64,000 nucleotides of DNA from Nocardia iowensis. GTDB lineage: Bacteria; Actinomycetota; Actinomycetes; Mycobacteriales; Mycobacteriaceae. The notes under the pieces are model-generated. The model did no database searches, had not been told where the DNA came from, and saw nothing but the letters and a program-made list of their open reading frames with translations. Location: assembly GCF_019222765.1 (NCBI RefSeq), contig NZ_CP078145.1, positions 7,874,001-7,938,000 on the forward strand, read 5' to 3'. Shown here piece by piece: positions 45,186 through 54,782 of this stretch; positions within the stretch are counted from its first letter, which is position 1; every line of letters begins with the position of its first letter. The position numbers and the translations under genes were made by a program.

Positions 45186-46979
45186 TTAGCGTGCGGATCT
45201 GGGCCTCGGGCCGCCCGCGATGGGCACTCCGGTACGCCTGGCCTGGGCCAGCGACGCGGACGAGTCGGCGCTGCGGGCGGCGGTCTGCGGGATGACGGGC
45301 GGCATCCCGGTCGGCGCAATTACTGGTTGGCGATAGTCCGCGAGCTTTGCGGTGCCCCACACGTACGGGTCTGCCTGCGCACTGCCGAATGGTGACCAAG
45401 CCAGGCGGGTCTGCCCGGTCTTGTCGTCGGTATCTGAGTCGTAGACAAGGATGTTCATCGCGAACCTGTCGGGGTCGACCGCCGCGGGAAGCTCGGTGAG
45501 CGGGATCTTCACCTCGACCGTGTACCCCCGGTACGGTTCGGTGACCACTGCGGCCACCCGCATCCCCGATAGCGCCGAGCCCTGATGATTGTCGGCATCG
45601 CGCTCGGCGGCCGGGCCGCCTGTTGCCGAGTACGGCAGGATGCCGGTCTTGAAGGTGGTGGAGGTGTCGTCGGAATCGCCGCGTGGATCGAGGGCGATCT
45701 CGACCGAGTCGGTGCGCCAATGCCGCTTGATGTCGTCGGCCGCCAGTTCGGCGCCCCGCCGGTCGTCAGTCACCGCGACCAGCACGTACAGGTCGTCGTT
45801 GTGCCTGGCCAGCTTCGCGGTCGCGGCGCACCCGCCGCCGCCTTGCCAGACGGCGAGCGGCAATTCTGGTCCCGGATACTCCCCCGGTCCCTCGACCGCA
45901 TTGACGACCGGCGCGATCGCCACGGCCGGAATCGTAGTGCTCGGGTTCGGCGGGTAGTCCGGTTGGACCCGGTTGGCCAACCACGGCAAGCCGACTCGGT
46001 CGGCCCACGCGGCGAACTCGGCGTACAGCGGCTTCAATCCGGTTTGCCGGTGCACCGTCGCCTCGATGAACCGGCCGTCCTCGGCCAGCACCGTGAACCA
46101 ATCAGAACCGAGCTGCCGCGCGTCCGATGGCACGCGCGCGGGCATCGCGGCGAAACCCTGTGTCAGATATAGCCGGGCGGCGTCGCGTTCGACCTGCGCC
46201 CAGGTCGTGTTGTGGACACGCGAGCGGACACCGGACCACACGCCGATGACCGGCAACCCAGTGTCGGGATCGGTGCGTTGCTGTTCGGGTGCTTCGGGTC
46301 CGAGGAGCGAGTCGAACCGGTAGTTCTGGGCGAGAAGCCTGCTGGGCTGCCACGGTGCCAGCCCCTCGTCGGCGAGCTGCCCGGGAAATGCGTTCGGGTC
46401 ACCCGCCAGCCGGAACGCCTCAATTCCGAGACGCGCCGAGAATTGATGTCCGCCATGCTGATTGAACGGACGCGGATCCATCACCACGATCGTGTGCGGT
46501 GTCGTCAGGCGGACCAAGCGCACCAGCCTGGCCATCGTGTCCTGTTCGTCCCAGATGCGTGCGGTCAGCGGCGCGGACAGGGTGTACCAGAAGTCCGGCT
46601 TGTCGAGGTAGTAGATGTTCTCGATCCCGGCGAACGCGGTTGCGGTCCGTTCCTCCGTCTCCCGGATCAGGCCCAGCTCCGGTCCTTCATCCAGCCCGAC
46701 GGCATTGCCGCCACCCTCGCCACGGGTGACGGTGACGACGCCGGTACGCCAGCCCAGGTCTTCGTGCCACTGTCCGAAAGTGGAGAGATTGCTCGATTCG
46801 TCGTCCGGGTGCGCACCGATGAACAACACGTCGGTATGCGCCGGATCCCGTCGCGCGTCCACCGTGTTCCGTCGACCGTCGCGCCGAGCAGTGTCCGACG
46901 GAATGCCCGCCACCAGCCCGGTGACCGCCAGGCCCGAAGCAAGAACAGCACGCCGACTCAGTTTCCTCGCCTGCGCCAC
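45186..46979 (-). CDS. Tat-exported PIG-L/LmbE-family deacetylase with C-terminal CBM9-like domain
   Basis: A 597-residue protein. Residues 1-28 form a twin-arginine signal (LSRRAVLASG plus hydrophobic core). The PIG-L domain has the zinc motif AHPDDE (H57, D59, D60) and HGGHQ as the third ligand, so it should remove N-acetyl groups from amino sugars such as GlcNAc derivatives. After about residue 380 a carbohydrate-binding beta-sandwich of the CBM9/DOMON-like type follows (LYVLVAVTDDRRGAE, DSVEIALDPRGDS, GYTVEVKIPLTELP). The combination points to an extracytoplasmic carbohydrate deacetylase. It is longer than the cytoplasmic MshB-type enzymes. Confidence 0.88.
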   Translation of the reverse strand: MAQARKLSRRAVLASGLAVTGLVAGIPSDTARRDGRRNTVDARRDPAHTDVLFIGAHPDDESSNLSTFGQWHEDLGWRTGVVTVTRGEGGGNAVGLDEGPELGLIRETEERTATAFAGIENIYYLDKPDFWYTLSAPLTARIWDEQDTMARLVRLVRLTTPHTIVVMDPRPFNQHGGHQFSARLGIEAFRLAGDPNAFPGQLADEGLAPWQPSRLLAQNYRFDSLLGPEAPEQQRTDPDTGLPVIGVWSGVRSRVHNTTWAQVERDAARLYLTQGFAAMPARVPSDARQLGSDWFTVLAEDGRFIEATVHRQTGLKPLYAEFAAWADRVGLPWLANRVQPDYPPNPSTTIPAVAIAPVVNAVEGPGEYPGPELPLAVWQGGGGCAATAKLARHNDDLYVLVAVTDDRRGAELAADDIKRHWRTDSVEIALDPRGDSDDTSTTFKTGILPYSATGGPAAERDADNHQGSALSGMRVAAVVTEPYRGYTVEVKIPLTELPAAVDPDRFAMNILVYDSDTDDKTGQTRLAWSPFGSAQADPYVWGTAKLADYRQPVIAPTGMPPVIPQTAARSADSSASLAQARRTGVPIAGGPRPRSAR

Positions 46980-47365
46980 CCAAGCCTCCAGTCGTCGCGG
47001 ACCCGCTACCTGCGAGATCTGGCCACCCTAAGGGACCAAAGCGACCGCGGCGGACTCATGTTCCGTTCCGACGCAGAGCCCTCAGCTACCGCCTACTTGG
47101 CGACTCCCCGTCGGCGGTCTTCGCCAACACCGAGTCCGCCTGGGAAGCCATCGGCTGGGAGACGAACGACTACACCGCAGTCACCCTCTTCTGCATGACA
47201 ACCGAGACATTCCCCGGCGGTAACCCTGCCCCGCCCCGCTAGCCTCACCCGATAAGCGAACCGGCGCGACAGGAAAAAGGCCCATCCAGTCGGATATCGT
47301 CTGGGCGCGAAGGGGTTTCGCCTGTCCGGTGCCCCCGCTGGATCTCGTCGAGGAGGCTCGAGGCG
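46980..47365. other. Intergenic region with a small gene remnant
   Basis: About 385 bases between the PIG-L start (minus) and the beta-lactamase-like gene (plus). It must hold both promoters. The part 47058-47242 looks like the tail of a decayed coding sequence (separate entry). Confidence 0.45.
47058..47242 (+). pseudogene. Possible decayed gene tail
   Basis: From 47102 to the TAG at 47240 the frame reads like ordinary protein (AVFANTESAWEAIGWETND, then YTAVTLFCMTTE). An ATG at 47058 opens a different frame that would join it by a shift near 47095. I recognise no family. Codon use looks coding-like, so a frameshifted small gene is possible. Confidence 0.3.
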
Positions 47366-48541
47366 TTGGTGGAGGGTTTTGTAGAGCGCGGGTTCGAAGG
47401 GGTCCGAGACGGCTTCACGCGCGCACACGAGGGTGATGAGGGCGCCGCGCAGCTGTGCGTGTATCGCCAGGGGCGCGTCGTAGTGGACCTCTGGACGGGG
47501 CAGGACCCGGAGTCCGGAAAGACGTGGGACGCGGAATCTTTGACGGTGCTCATGTCGGTGTCGAAAGGGATGACCGCGACCTGCGTGCACATCCTTGTCG
47601 ATCGAGGCCAGCTCGACCTCGACACCCCGGTTCGGGCGTACTGGCCGGAGTTCGCGGCCGGGGGCAAGGCCGAGATGACGGTCGCCGACGTGCTGTCGCA
47701 TCGAGGTGGGCTGTCCAGCTTCGATGCCGAATCCCATATCGGGGCCCGAGATTTGCCGGACTGGTCGGCGTGCGTGTCCGCGCTGGAGTCGATGACTCCC
47801 CTGTGGCAGCCGGGAACCGCGTTCTACTACCACTCCCTTACGTGGGGCTACCTGGCCGGCGAGCTGATCCGGCGGGTCACCGGAAAGAGCGTCGGTGAGT
47901 TCCTCGCCGCCGAGATCGCCGAGCCGCTCGGGTTGAGTATGTGGATCGGCCTGCCGGAAAACGAGGAATACCGGGTCGTTCCGCAGTTCACCCGCCGGTA
48001 CATGCCCGGCGCCGCCGACGTGGAAGCGGTGCTGATCCGCATGGGGGTCGACGTCAGCACACGGCTGGTTCGCGCGACGCTCGCGACGGTCGCGACAAGG
48101 GACGAGGGCCTCGCGCTGCTGAATACCCGAGCGGGGCACGCGGCGGAAGTCCCGTCCGGCAACGGGATCGGAAACGCGCGCTCGGTGGCACGAATGTTCG
48201 CCGCGACGATCGGTGAAATCGACGGCATCCGCCTGCTCACCCCGGAAGCGGTAGAGCGGGCCCGCCAACCCCAAACCGAGGGCCTCAACCACCCGGCGCC
48301 CCTGGACATGATGCCGCGAAACAACTACTTCGCCCACGGCTACGAACTAACTCGCCCCACCCAACTCCTCGGCAACGGCGCCTTCGGACAGATCGGCACC
48401 GGCGGACGAATCGGCTTCGCCCACCCCGAATCCGGCACCGCCGTCGGCTACACCTGCACCAACATGGTCGGCGACGACACCGGAGGCCCCGACCCCCGCT
48501 GGCTACCGTGGTCCGAGCCCTTGCGCAAAGCGCTCACCTGA
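47366..48541 (+). CDS. Serine hydrolase, beta-lactamase/esterase EstB family
   Basis: A 391-residue class C beta-lactamase-fold esterase. The SxxK motif is S64-V-S-K67 (MSVSKGMTA), the tyrosine motif is YHS in YYHSLTWGYL, and the third motif region lies in the C-terminal GRIGFAHP. No signal peptide is seen, so it is probably a cytoplasmic EstB/LpqK-like esterase rather than an antibiotic-resistance enzyme. The start is TTG at 47366 or GTG at 47369, with GAGGAG at 47350-47355. Confidence 0.88.
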   Translation: MVEGFVERGFEGVRDGFTRAHEGDEGAAQLCVYRQGRVVVDLWTGQDPESGKTWDAESLTVLMSVSKGMTATCVHILVDRGQLDLDTPVRAYWPEFAAGGKAEMTVADVLSHRGGLSSFDAESHIGARDLPDWSACVSALESMTPLWQPGTAFYYHSLTWGYLAGELIRRVTGKSVGEFLAAEIAEPLGLSMWIGLPENEEYRVVPQFTRRYMPGAADVEAVLIRMGVDVSTRLVRATLATVATRDEGLALLNTRAGHAAEVPSGNGIGNARSVARMFAATIGEIDGIRLLTPEAVERARQPQTEGLNHPAPLDMMPRNNYFAHGYELTRPTQLLGNGAFGQIGTGGRIGFAHPESGTAVGYTCTNMVGDDTGGPDPRWLPWSEPLRKALT

Positions 48542-49201
48542 CCTGCCCTACCACGCGCGGGAGGCGACCCACGGATAGGCGTCCAGGGGCGCGGCACCGG
48601 GAAGACGGCCATGGGTTGAGGGTCGGAGGAGACGGACCGGAGACTCGCGAGGGAATTCTCCTCGTGTGGCGCCGGGACCGGAACGGTATGTGGCATGGGG
48701 TGGTCGTGTTCCAAGAGGATCACGGACTCGGCCGAGAGATTGTTCCCGCCGACAGGCTCCACAAACCCGACCTAGACCGTCGCCGTGGCATTGTGTCGAG
48801 GATCCAACTCCAACCCCTTCGAATTGAGCCGCCCGCCAGAGCGATGTCCCGACGGCGGAGGCCCGAATGGCCGGTGTCACGGTGGTACATGCCGAGTCAG
48901 CCATGGGCTCAACAGCAAACCTCGGCCTCGCCGGTGTCCGCCCAAGCGGGCAGCGATCGCACGCAGCGACCCACCCGCGGGGGTCGGTTTGCCGAATCCG
49001 GTCGGCTCGGTGTCGGCCGAAAGCGTGCCCTCGTTGCCGAGACTCATTGCCACCGATAGCAACTCGTCCCAGCGCTCGGAGGCGTCCGGTTGGTGCGAAA
49101 GAACCCGGTTGCCCGAAGTGGATGGTCGCCGCCAGATTCGGATAACGAGAGTGGCTGGCCGCTCCTATCGTTCCGATGAAATCGGCGCTCAGGAGTTGGG
49201 T
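48542..49201. other. 660-base gap before the aromatic-degradation operon
   Basis: No gene supported. Both strands are open over long distances, which in this GC context means little, and none of the frames shows a recognisable domain. The operon promoter should lie in its last 150 bases; AGGAGTTGG precedes the ATG at 49202. Confidence 0.5.
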
Positions 49202-50329
49202 ATGAACGAGTTTCGCGGTAAGCGGTCGGCCATGATCGTGGGGGCGGGTGTCGCCGGGCTGACCGCGGCGGCTGCCCTGGCGCGCGCGGGCTGGCAGGTC
49301 GAGATCGCCGAAGCCAGTCGGGACCGTGCGACCGCTGGATGGGGGCTGTGCCTGACCGGTCCGTCGCTGCGTGCTCTGGATGCGCTGGGCTTGGCGGACG
49401 CGTGTCTGGCCGAGGGTTATGGGATGAGCGTGATCACCCATGTGGACGTCGACGGCATACCGAGCGACCGGGTGGAGCTGCCGCGGCTCATCGGCGCGCG
49501 GCGTCCGGCGATGGTCGGCATCGCTCGCCCGCAGCTGCACCGCATCTTGCACGCGGAGGCCGAGCGGTGCGGGGTGCTGGTACACCACGGCTTGACCGTC
49601 AATTCGATTGACCCGCAACAGGCTCTGGTCGACGTGCGCCTGTCGGACGGCACGGACCGACGGGTCGACCTGCTGGTGGGTGCGGACGGTATCCGCTCGT
49701 CGGTGCGGGGCTTGCTCGGCTTCGAGACGCCGGTCGACTACCTCGGGCAGATGGTGTGGCGGGCTCTGGTGCCGCGTCCGGCGTGGGCGACGGGTATTCA
49801 CCAGTTCGCCGGGAAGGTCAACACGGCCGGCATCGTGCCCATCTCGGGTCGCCATGCCTATGTGTTCTTGACCGAGAACGGGGTGCAGCCGAACATGCTG
49901 CCCGAAGCCGAGCTCGCCTCGCGGCTGGCCGACCTGCTGGCGGTCTTCCCGGGCCGGGTGGAAGAACTCCGCGCGCTGGCATCCGCGTCCGACTCGATCG
50001 TTCGCCGACCGGTCCACACCGTTCTCCTGAGCGGCGCCTGGCACCGCGGAAACTGCGTCGTGATCGGCGATGCCGCACACGCACCGGCGCCACAGATGGC
50101 CAGCGGCGCGGCGCTGGCCATCGAGGACGGGCTCGTCCTGGCCGAGGAACTGAAACGCCACTCGACCGTCGAGCGCGGCGTCGAGGCGTTCGTCGCCCGG
50201 CGTGCACAGCGGTGCCGCACGCTCGTGCGGACCTCGGTGACAATCTCCGGCTTGGAACAGGCGCAACGCCACAGCGAGGCGTATCCGCTGGGTGATGCCT
50301 GCCATCGGCGGATGGCCGAGCCCGCGTAA
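49202..50329 (+). CDS. FAD-dependent aromatic hydroxylase (UbiH/PHBH-type monooxygenase)
   Basis: A 375-residue class A flavoprotein monooxygenase. Landmarks are GAGVAG (14-19, FAD ADP loop), the DG motif GADGIRSSVR, and the GD motif VVIGDAAHAPAPQMASGAALAIED. It uses NAD(P)H and O2 to hydroxylate an aromatic ring. An in-frame upstream extension to 48785 is not conserved-looking; ATG 49202 fits the Rossmann start. It is the first gene of an apparent operon with a C-C hydrolase, an extradiol dioxygenase and an AraC regulator, and would supply the catechol-type substrate (inference). Confidence 0.9.
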   Translation: MNEFRGKRSAMIVGAGVAGLTAAAALARAGWQVEIAEASRDRATAGWGLCLTGPSLRALDALGLADACLAEGYGMSVITHVDVDGIPSDRVELPRLIGARRPAMVGIARPQLHRILHAEAERCGVLVHHGLTVNSIDPQQALVDVRLSDGTDRRVDLLVGADGIRSSVRGLLGFETPVDYLGQMVWRALVPRPAWATGIHQFAGKVNTAGIVPISGRHAYVFLTENGVQPNMLPEAELASRLADLLAVFPGRVEELRALASASDSIVRRPVHTVLLSGAWHRGNCVVIGDAAHAPAPQMASGAALAIEDGLVLAEELKRHSTVERGVEAFVARRAQRCRTLVRTSVTISGLEQAQRHSEAYPLGDACHRRMAEPA

Positions 50330-50382
50330 CCATCCCGCGCGCCGCCGCACCGGGCGTTCACATATCAGAAGGAGACACACAG

Positions 50383-51501
50383 GTGTCCGCTACAACCACC
50401 CGAACCCTGTCCGACGCCCAACAGTGGCTGCGCGAACACCTCGAGCAACGCAGGAACCCTTTCAACGCCATCGATCACGATGCCGCCGCGCGGCACATCG
50501 AAACGCTCCCCGGCATCGATCCCGAGTCCTGGGCCGGGCACTGGCTGGCCGGAGCGGAGGAATTCGCGAGCCGGGCGCGCGCGGCCGAGGCAAGCGACGA
50601 TCGCGAGCAAGCGCTGGAGAACTGGTGGCAGGCATACCAATTCGCGTTCCTGGGCCGCTATCCCTCGCCCCTGCACCCGGCCAAGCTGCACGCATACGAC
50701 CTGGCCGTGGAGTACTTCGGGCGGATGTCCGCGCTGGAGCACACACCTGTCCAGCACGTCGAGTTGACCTTCGACGGGCGTGCCGGAGACGGCGATGCGC
50801 TGCGGTTCTTCGTGGCACGCCCGCCCGGAGCGGCGGTGCGACCGCCGGTAGTCCTGATGTGGGGCGGGATCGATGTATGGAAGGAGGAAACCTACGCGCG
50901 CGGCCGGATGCTCCGCGAACGCGGGTTCGCGACGCTACACATCGACAAACCGGGGGTGGGGCAGTCGCCGGTGCAGGCGGGCCGCGACGCCGAGCGGCAA
51001 TGGGATCCCGTCTTCGCCTGGCTGCGCGGGCAGCCGGACCTCAACTCCGAAAAGGTTGCGGCGCTCGGCCTTTCATTCGGGGGTTACTGGGCGATGAAGC
51101 TCGCCCACACCCATCGCGAACAGCTGGCCGCCGCCGTCAACTGGGGCGGCGGCATCCATCTGACGTTCCAGCCCGAATGGCAGGAGCGCAGCCGCAATGC
51201 CTCGTCCTACCTGATGGACCTCATGCCGGCGCGGGCGCGCATCTTCGGCGGCAACAGCTTCGAAGACTACGTCGCCCGCTGCCCGGAGCTGTCCCTGCTC
51301 GACCAAGGGGTGCTGGACCAACCGTCGTGCCCGCTGCTGCTGGTCAACGGCAAGGACGATCGGCAAAACGCCTCGGCGGACCTGTATTTGGCGCTCGAGC
51401 ACGGCAGCCCCAAGGCCGCGCGGATGTTCCCCGGCGGTCATATGGGCCGAGGTCCCGTGCTCGAAACCGTCGTCGACTGGCTGACCGAGCGACTCAATTA
51501 A
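50383..51501 (+). CDS. Alpha/beta hydrolase, FrsA/DHPON C-C hydrolase-like
   Basis: A 372-residue hydrolase with a helical N-terminal cap (residues 1-120: WWQAYQFAFLGRYPSPLHPAKLHAYDLAVEYFGR) and an alpha/beta core with MWGGIDVWKEE (oxyanion region), nucleophile Ser231 in GLSFGGYW, acid in NGKDDRQNAS and histidine in FPGGHMGRG. The cap and GGIDxxKEE segment are those of 2,6-dihydroxypseudooxynicotine hydrolase and FrsA-like proteins. In this operon it probably cleaves a C-C bond of a ring-cleavage or side-chain ketone intermediate. GTG start with AAGGAGA upstream; 53 bases after the monooxygenase. Confidence 0.85.
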   Translation: MSATTTRTLSDAQQWLREHLEQRRNPFNAIDHDAAARHIETLPGIDPESWAGHWLAGAEEFASRARAAEASDDREQALENWWQAYQFAFLGRYPSPLHPAKLHAYDLAVEYFGRMSALEHTPVQHVELTFDGRAGDGDALRFFVARPPGAAVRPPVVLMWGGIDVWKEETYARGRMLRERGFATLHIDKPGVGQSPVQAGRDAERQWDPVFAWLRGQPDLNSEKVAALGLSFGGYWAMKLAHTHREQLAAAVNWGGGIHLTFQPEWQERSRNASSYLMDLMPARARIFGGNSFEDYVARCPELSLLDQGVLDQPSCPLLLVNGKDDRQNASADLYLALEHGSPKAARMFPGGHMGRGPVLETVVDWLTERLN

Positions 51502-51522
51502 CCGACTCATCGAGGAGTACCC

Positions 51523-52464
51523 GTGCGCACCAATAGCTTGATAACCCATCTGCGGCACGTCGATATCGCGATGCCGAACTTCGCCGAGCAGCGGCGGTTC
51601 TATACCGAGACATGGGGTTTGACGGAGACCGCCCACGACACCGGGGTCGCGTTTCTGGCGGCCGAAGGGTCTCCGGAACAGTACGTGGTTCGCCTACGCG
51701 AGGACGCCGAAAAGCGCACCGATTTAATCGCTTTCGGCGCGGCCGCAGCCGCCGATGTCGACGCCCTGACCGAGCAGCTGATCGCGCAGGGCGTGCGGCT
51801 GGTGCACGAACCGAAACTGCTGGATACTCCCGGGGGCGGCTACGCGGTCCGCTTCTTCGACAACGAGGGGCGCGTCGTAGAGGTCTCCGCCGATGTCACC
51901 CCGCGGCGCCACCGCAGGATCGAGGCCCGCGAGCCCGTTCCGGTCCGGCTGTCTCACGTGCTTATGAACTCGCCCACACCTGAGGCGACGGTGCGCTGGT
52001 ACATCAAGCACCTGGGGCTCCGCCTTTCGGACACCATGTGCCTGGGCACCAGCCACGAGATCATGTGGTTCCTGCGGTGCAACAACTTCCACCACAGCTT
52101 CGGCATCGTGCGCGGACCGCATGCGGCGTTCCACCATGCATCTTTCGAGATGCGTGGCATCGATGAGTACATGCGGGGGACGGGACGGATGCGCCGCCTG
52201 GGTATCGAGCGCCTGTGGGGGCCGGGCCGGCACCGGGCCGGTGACAACTCCTTCAGTTACTACCTGGACCGGGCCGGTAACACCGTGGAATACACCACCG
52301 AGCTGGAGATCTTGGACGAGGACACCTGGCATCCGCACCTCTACGACCTGCGCGACCCGGCCAACGCGGATCAGTGGGGCACGGCCGACGAGATGAACGA
52401 GTTCATCGCCGCCAAGTCCCACAACGACATCGACCGCGGGCTGTTCGTCGCTCCACCGATTTGA
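51523..52464 (+). CDS. Type I extradiol ring-cleavage dioxygenase (VOC superfamily)
   Basis: A 313-residue two-domain VOC protein of the 2,3-dihydroxybiphenyl dioxygenase type. Metal ligands in the C-terminal domain are H145 (RLSHVLMN), H205 (FHHASFEM) and E257 (NTVEYTTE), nearly the same positions as H146/H210/E260 of BphC. It should open a catechol ring meta to the hydroxyls using Fe(II) and O2. It begins 21 bases after the hydrolase stop with GAGGAG upstream, firmly within the operon. Confidence 0.92.
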   Translation: MRTNSLITHLRHVDIAMPNFAEQRRFYTETWGLTETAHDTGVAFLAAEGSPEQYVVRLREDAEKRTDLIAFGAAAAADVDALTEQLIAQGVRLVHEPKLLDTPGGGYAVRFFDNEGRVVEVSADVTPRRHRRIEAREPVPVRLSHVLMNSPTPEATVRWYIKHLGLRLSDTMCLGTSHEIMWFLRCNNFHHSFGIVRGPHAAFHHASFEMRGIDEYMRGTGRMRRLGIERLWGPGRHRAGDNSFSYYLDRAGNTVEYTTELEILDEDTWHPHLYDLRDPANADQWGTADEMNEFIAAKSHNDIDRGLFVAPPI

Positions 52465-52596
52465 TCGTGTTCGTACTGCTGGACGCCAAGCCGCTGGTCG
52501 ACTCGGCGTCCGGCCATGCGGTGACATACTGACACCAGCGCCACCCGCCACGCGACGCGGAAAACCGTGGCGGCCGGTGCAAGGGAGGTGAACGCC

Positions 52597-53568
52597 GTGA
52601 CGGCGCCGCTGCACAACTTCCTCCTCACCAAGTCGCAGAACCCGGTCGATCTGCTCAACGCGGCCACCCGGCTGTTCGGCGGCTCGATCGCCACCTCACC
52701 CTTGGACGGGCTGCGCCACGGCGACCATGAGCTGCGCGGCGTCAGCGCCCACGACTTCGCGGCCGGCTACTTTGCCTCGCCACTCGATGTGCGCGTGGTC
52801 TCGGGGGTCGGCCGCCGGTCCTATTTCGTCAATATCGGTGTGGCAGGCACGATCGCGGCGACCAGGGGGAGCCTGCGGGCGACCCTCGACCCGGCGACGG
52901 CGGGCATCATCAACCCCGGAGACACCCAGGAGCTGCGGCCACTCGGCGACGGAACGCGGTTTCTGGGGCTGCGGATCGACGCCGCTCTGGTCGATCAAGA
53001 ATTCACCGCGCTGACCGGGCACCCGCCCGTGTCGACAGTGCGTTTCGATTTCGCCCTCGACCTGGCCGAACCCAAGGGACGCGCCGTGCGGCTACTGGTG
53101 CGTTCCCTGGTGGAACAGCTCGATTCGGATGACCCGTTGTTCCAGCGCGCGGAGCTACTGCGCAGCCAGCTCCGATGCATCGTCACCGCCCTGCTGCTGG
53201 CCCAGCCACATTCGCACACCGATGAACTGCGTGACGGTCCGCAGCCCGGCTACCCGCGCTCCTTGCGCGCAGCCCTCGCGTTCATCGACGCGAACCTCAC
53301 CGAGCACATCGGCCTCGGAGACATCGCCGCGGCCGCAGCCTGCAGCCCGCGGACCCTCACTTCCGCATTCCGCGACCGCCTCGGCCTGTCACCGATGTCC
53401 TACATCCGCAACCTCCGGCTCGAGCGGATCCGCGCCGACATCCTCGGCTCCACCGACCAGGTCGGCACGATCGCCTATCGGTGGGGCATAACCCATCTGG
53501 GTCGCTTCGCCCGCGAATATCGCGACCGGTTCGGAGAGTTGCCCTCCGACACCGCGGTGCGCAGATAA
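52597..53568 (+). CDS. AraC family transcriptional regulator (AraC-binding-like N-terminus)
   Basis: A 323-residue activator: an N-terminal cupin-like ligand domain (about 1-190, RSYFVNIGVAGTIAATRGS) and a C-terminal AraC DNA-binding domain (IGLGDIAAAAACSPRTLTSAFRDRLGLSPMSYIRNLRLERI and WGITHLGRFAREYRDRFGELPS). GTG at 52597 is chosen because of a strong AAGGGAGG about 7 bases upstream. The N-terminal type is common in regulators of aromatic catabolism (AlkS/FeaR/NphR-like). It lies directly downstream of the extradiol dioxygenase and probably controls the operon. Confidence 0.9.
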   Translation: MTAPLHNFLLTKSQNPVDLLNAATRLFGGSIATSPLDGLRHGDHELRGVSAHDFAAGYFASPLDVRVVSGVGRRSYFVNIGVAGTIAATRGSLRATLDPATAGIINPGDTQELRPLGDGTRFLGLRIDAALVDQEFTALTGHPPVSTVRFDFALDLAEPKGRAVRLLVRSLVEQLDSDDPLFQRAELLRSQLRCIVTALLLAQPHSHTDELRDGPQPGYPRSLRAALAFIDANLTEHIGLGDIAAAAACSPRTLTSAFRDRLGLSPMSYIRNLRLERIRADILGSTDQVGTIAYRWGITHLGRFAREYRDRFGELPSDTAVRR

Positions 53569-53873
53569 CGGGCTTCCCGCCGCGCTCATCTCCCGCCCAG
53601 TAGTGATCCAGAAGCATTGCGGCGCAGTCCTTGCGGGGGATCGGCTCGGTAGGCTCTGGGCGGGCACAGATTCGCGGAGTCGAACCTGAGCGGTAGGCGG
53701 ATTCGACTGGAGGTCCGGGGCGCGGCGCCTCGAGTGAACGCATCAAAGTTGCGGCACATTATCTTTCGCGAATCTGACCATGTGCCTGCCCGGTCGCGAC
53801 GCGACGGTCAGTACCTGGCGTACGGGAAACAGGAATCGGGCGATGCGACGGCGCGGCCACCTACCCTCGAAGT
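53569..53873. other. 305-base intergenic stretch
   Basis: Nothing recognisable on either strand; it marks the left edge of the degraded island. The small gene at 53874 must have its promoter here. Confidence 0.45.
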
Positions 53874-54041
53874 ATGCAAGGGCGCTACATCTACAAACAC
53901 AGCCGCGTCGACAGCAACGGTCACGATGAAATTCAGGCGCATCTAGATGAATGGAGCAACGCCGGCTGGCACCTCCTCACAGTGACACGCGATCCCATTG
54001 GCCAGACACAACATTTCTATTGGCGAGCAGTGACTCACTAG
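53874..54041 (+). CDS. Small protein (55 aa), DUF4177-like
   Basis: A 55-residue frame with the pattern YIYKHSRVDSNGHDEI...LDEWSNAGWHLLTVTRD...QHFYWRAV. The LNEWGxxGWELVxV core is typical of the small DUF4177/Sporulation-type beta-alpha-beta domains. Length equals a full domain, and codon use is ordinary. No partner genes; function unknown. Confidence 0.65.
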   Translation: MQGRYIYKHSRVDSNGHDEIQAHLDEWSNAGWHLLTVTRDPIGQTQHFYWRAVTH

Positions 54042-54309
54042 CGTGCCTGCGATCTGCTGGACAACTGGCGAGATCGGTCGGTGAGACCACCCGCGCCGGG
54101 AGGGTACAGCCCGGCTCAATGTGGCCGAATCCACCTGTTGCAGTTGCAGGTCGGCTCGGGCCCGGGCTGCGTGGCTCAGCCGCCAGAACGACCGCTATCG
54201 AAAACGCCAACACCGAAGAAGAATACGACCAGGCCAACGGCCAGTGGGACGATCAGACGCTGGACTGCTCCTGATCTGACGCTGGCAACCCACCCCCTGG
54301 CCTTGCAGC

Positions 54310-54340
54310 CGAGCCCGGTCCGTCCTTCGGATCGGGCTCG
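54310..54340. terminator. Strong hairpin, 13-bp stem
   Basis: CGAGCCCGGTCCG pairs with CGGATCGGGCTCG (one G-U) around a 5-base loop. No T tract follows on either strand, so it may be a terminator, an RNA structure or part of a mobile-element end. Confidence 0.45.
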
Positions 54341-54782
54341 ACTCGTACCCAGGGGTCGTCATGTCTCCTGGAACTCTTCAGTCCTTGGGCGCCCGGCCTT
54401 TACCGAACGGTCCTTCATCCCGGTTACGCACCAGGGTGCCGCCCCGAGCGCAGCGGAGGGCGCCCCCATTACCCGCAGACGCAGACGTCCAGGAGACCGT
54501 CCGATCCGACTGGTGATGGCAGGAATACATGCAGATCATCTAACTGAACGTATTGAACACCAACGGCTTTCATCGCAATGACAGACGCCAGTCCAGCTCG
54601 ACCCGGACCGGATCGGCCGGTCGACCTCTACGGACGGGAGACGCTATGCGTCGTAGCCGGATACTGGTGGCAGCTGTCGCCGCCTCGGTACTGAGTATCA
54701 GAGCCGCCGAGGTCGCGTGCCTCTTCTGGCCCAGCGCTGTTCGCACGAACCATCCGACGACCCGTCCGTGACGAACTAAATC

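Noticed and set aside
48877..49062. Possible helix-turn-helix remnant on the minus strand (SLRAIAARLG)
   Set aside because: A single short resemblance without flanking conserved sequence; chance match in Ala/Arg-rich translation.
48548..50380. 610-codon minus-strand frame across the FAD hydroxylase
   Set aside because: Antisense shadow of a clear flavoprotein; composition is arginine/alanine-rich with no motif.
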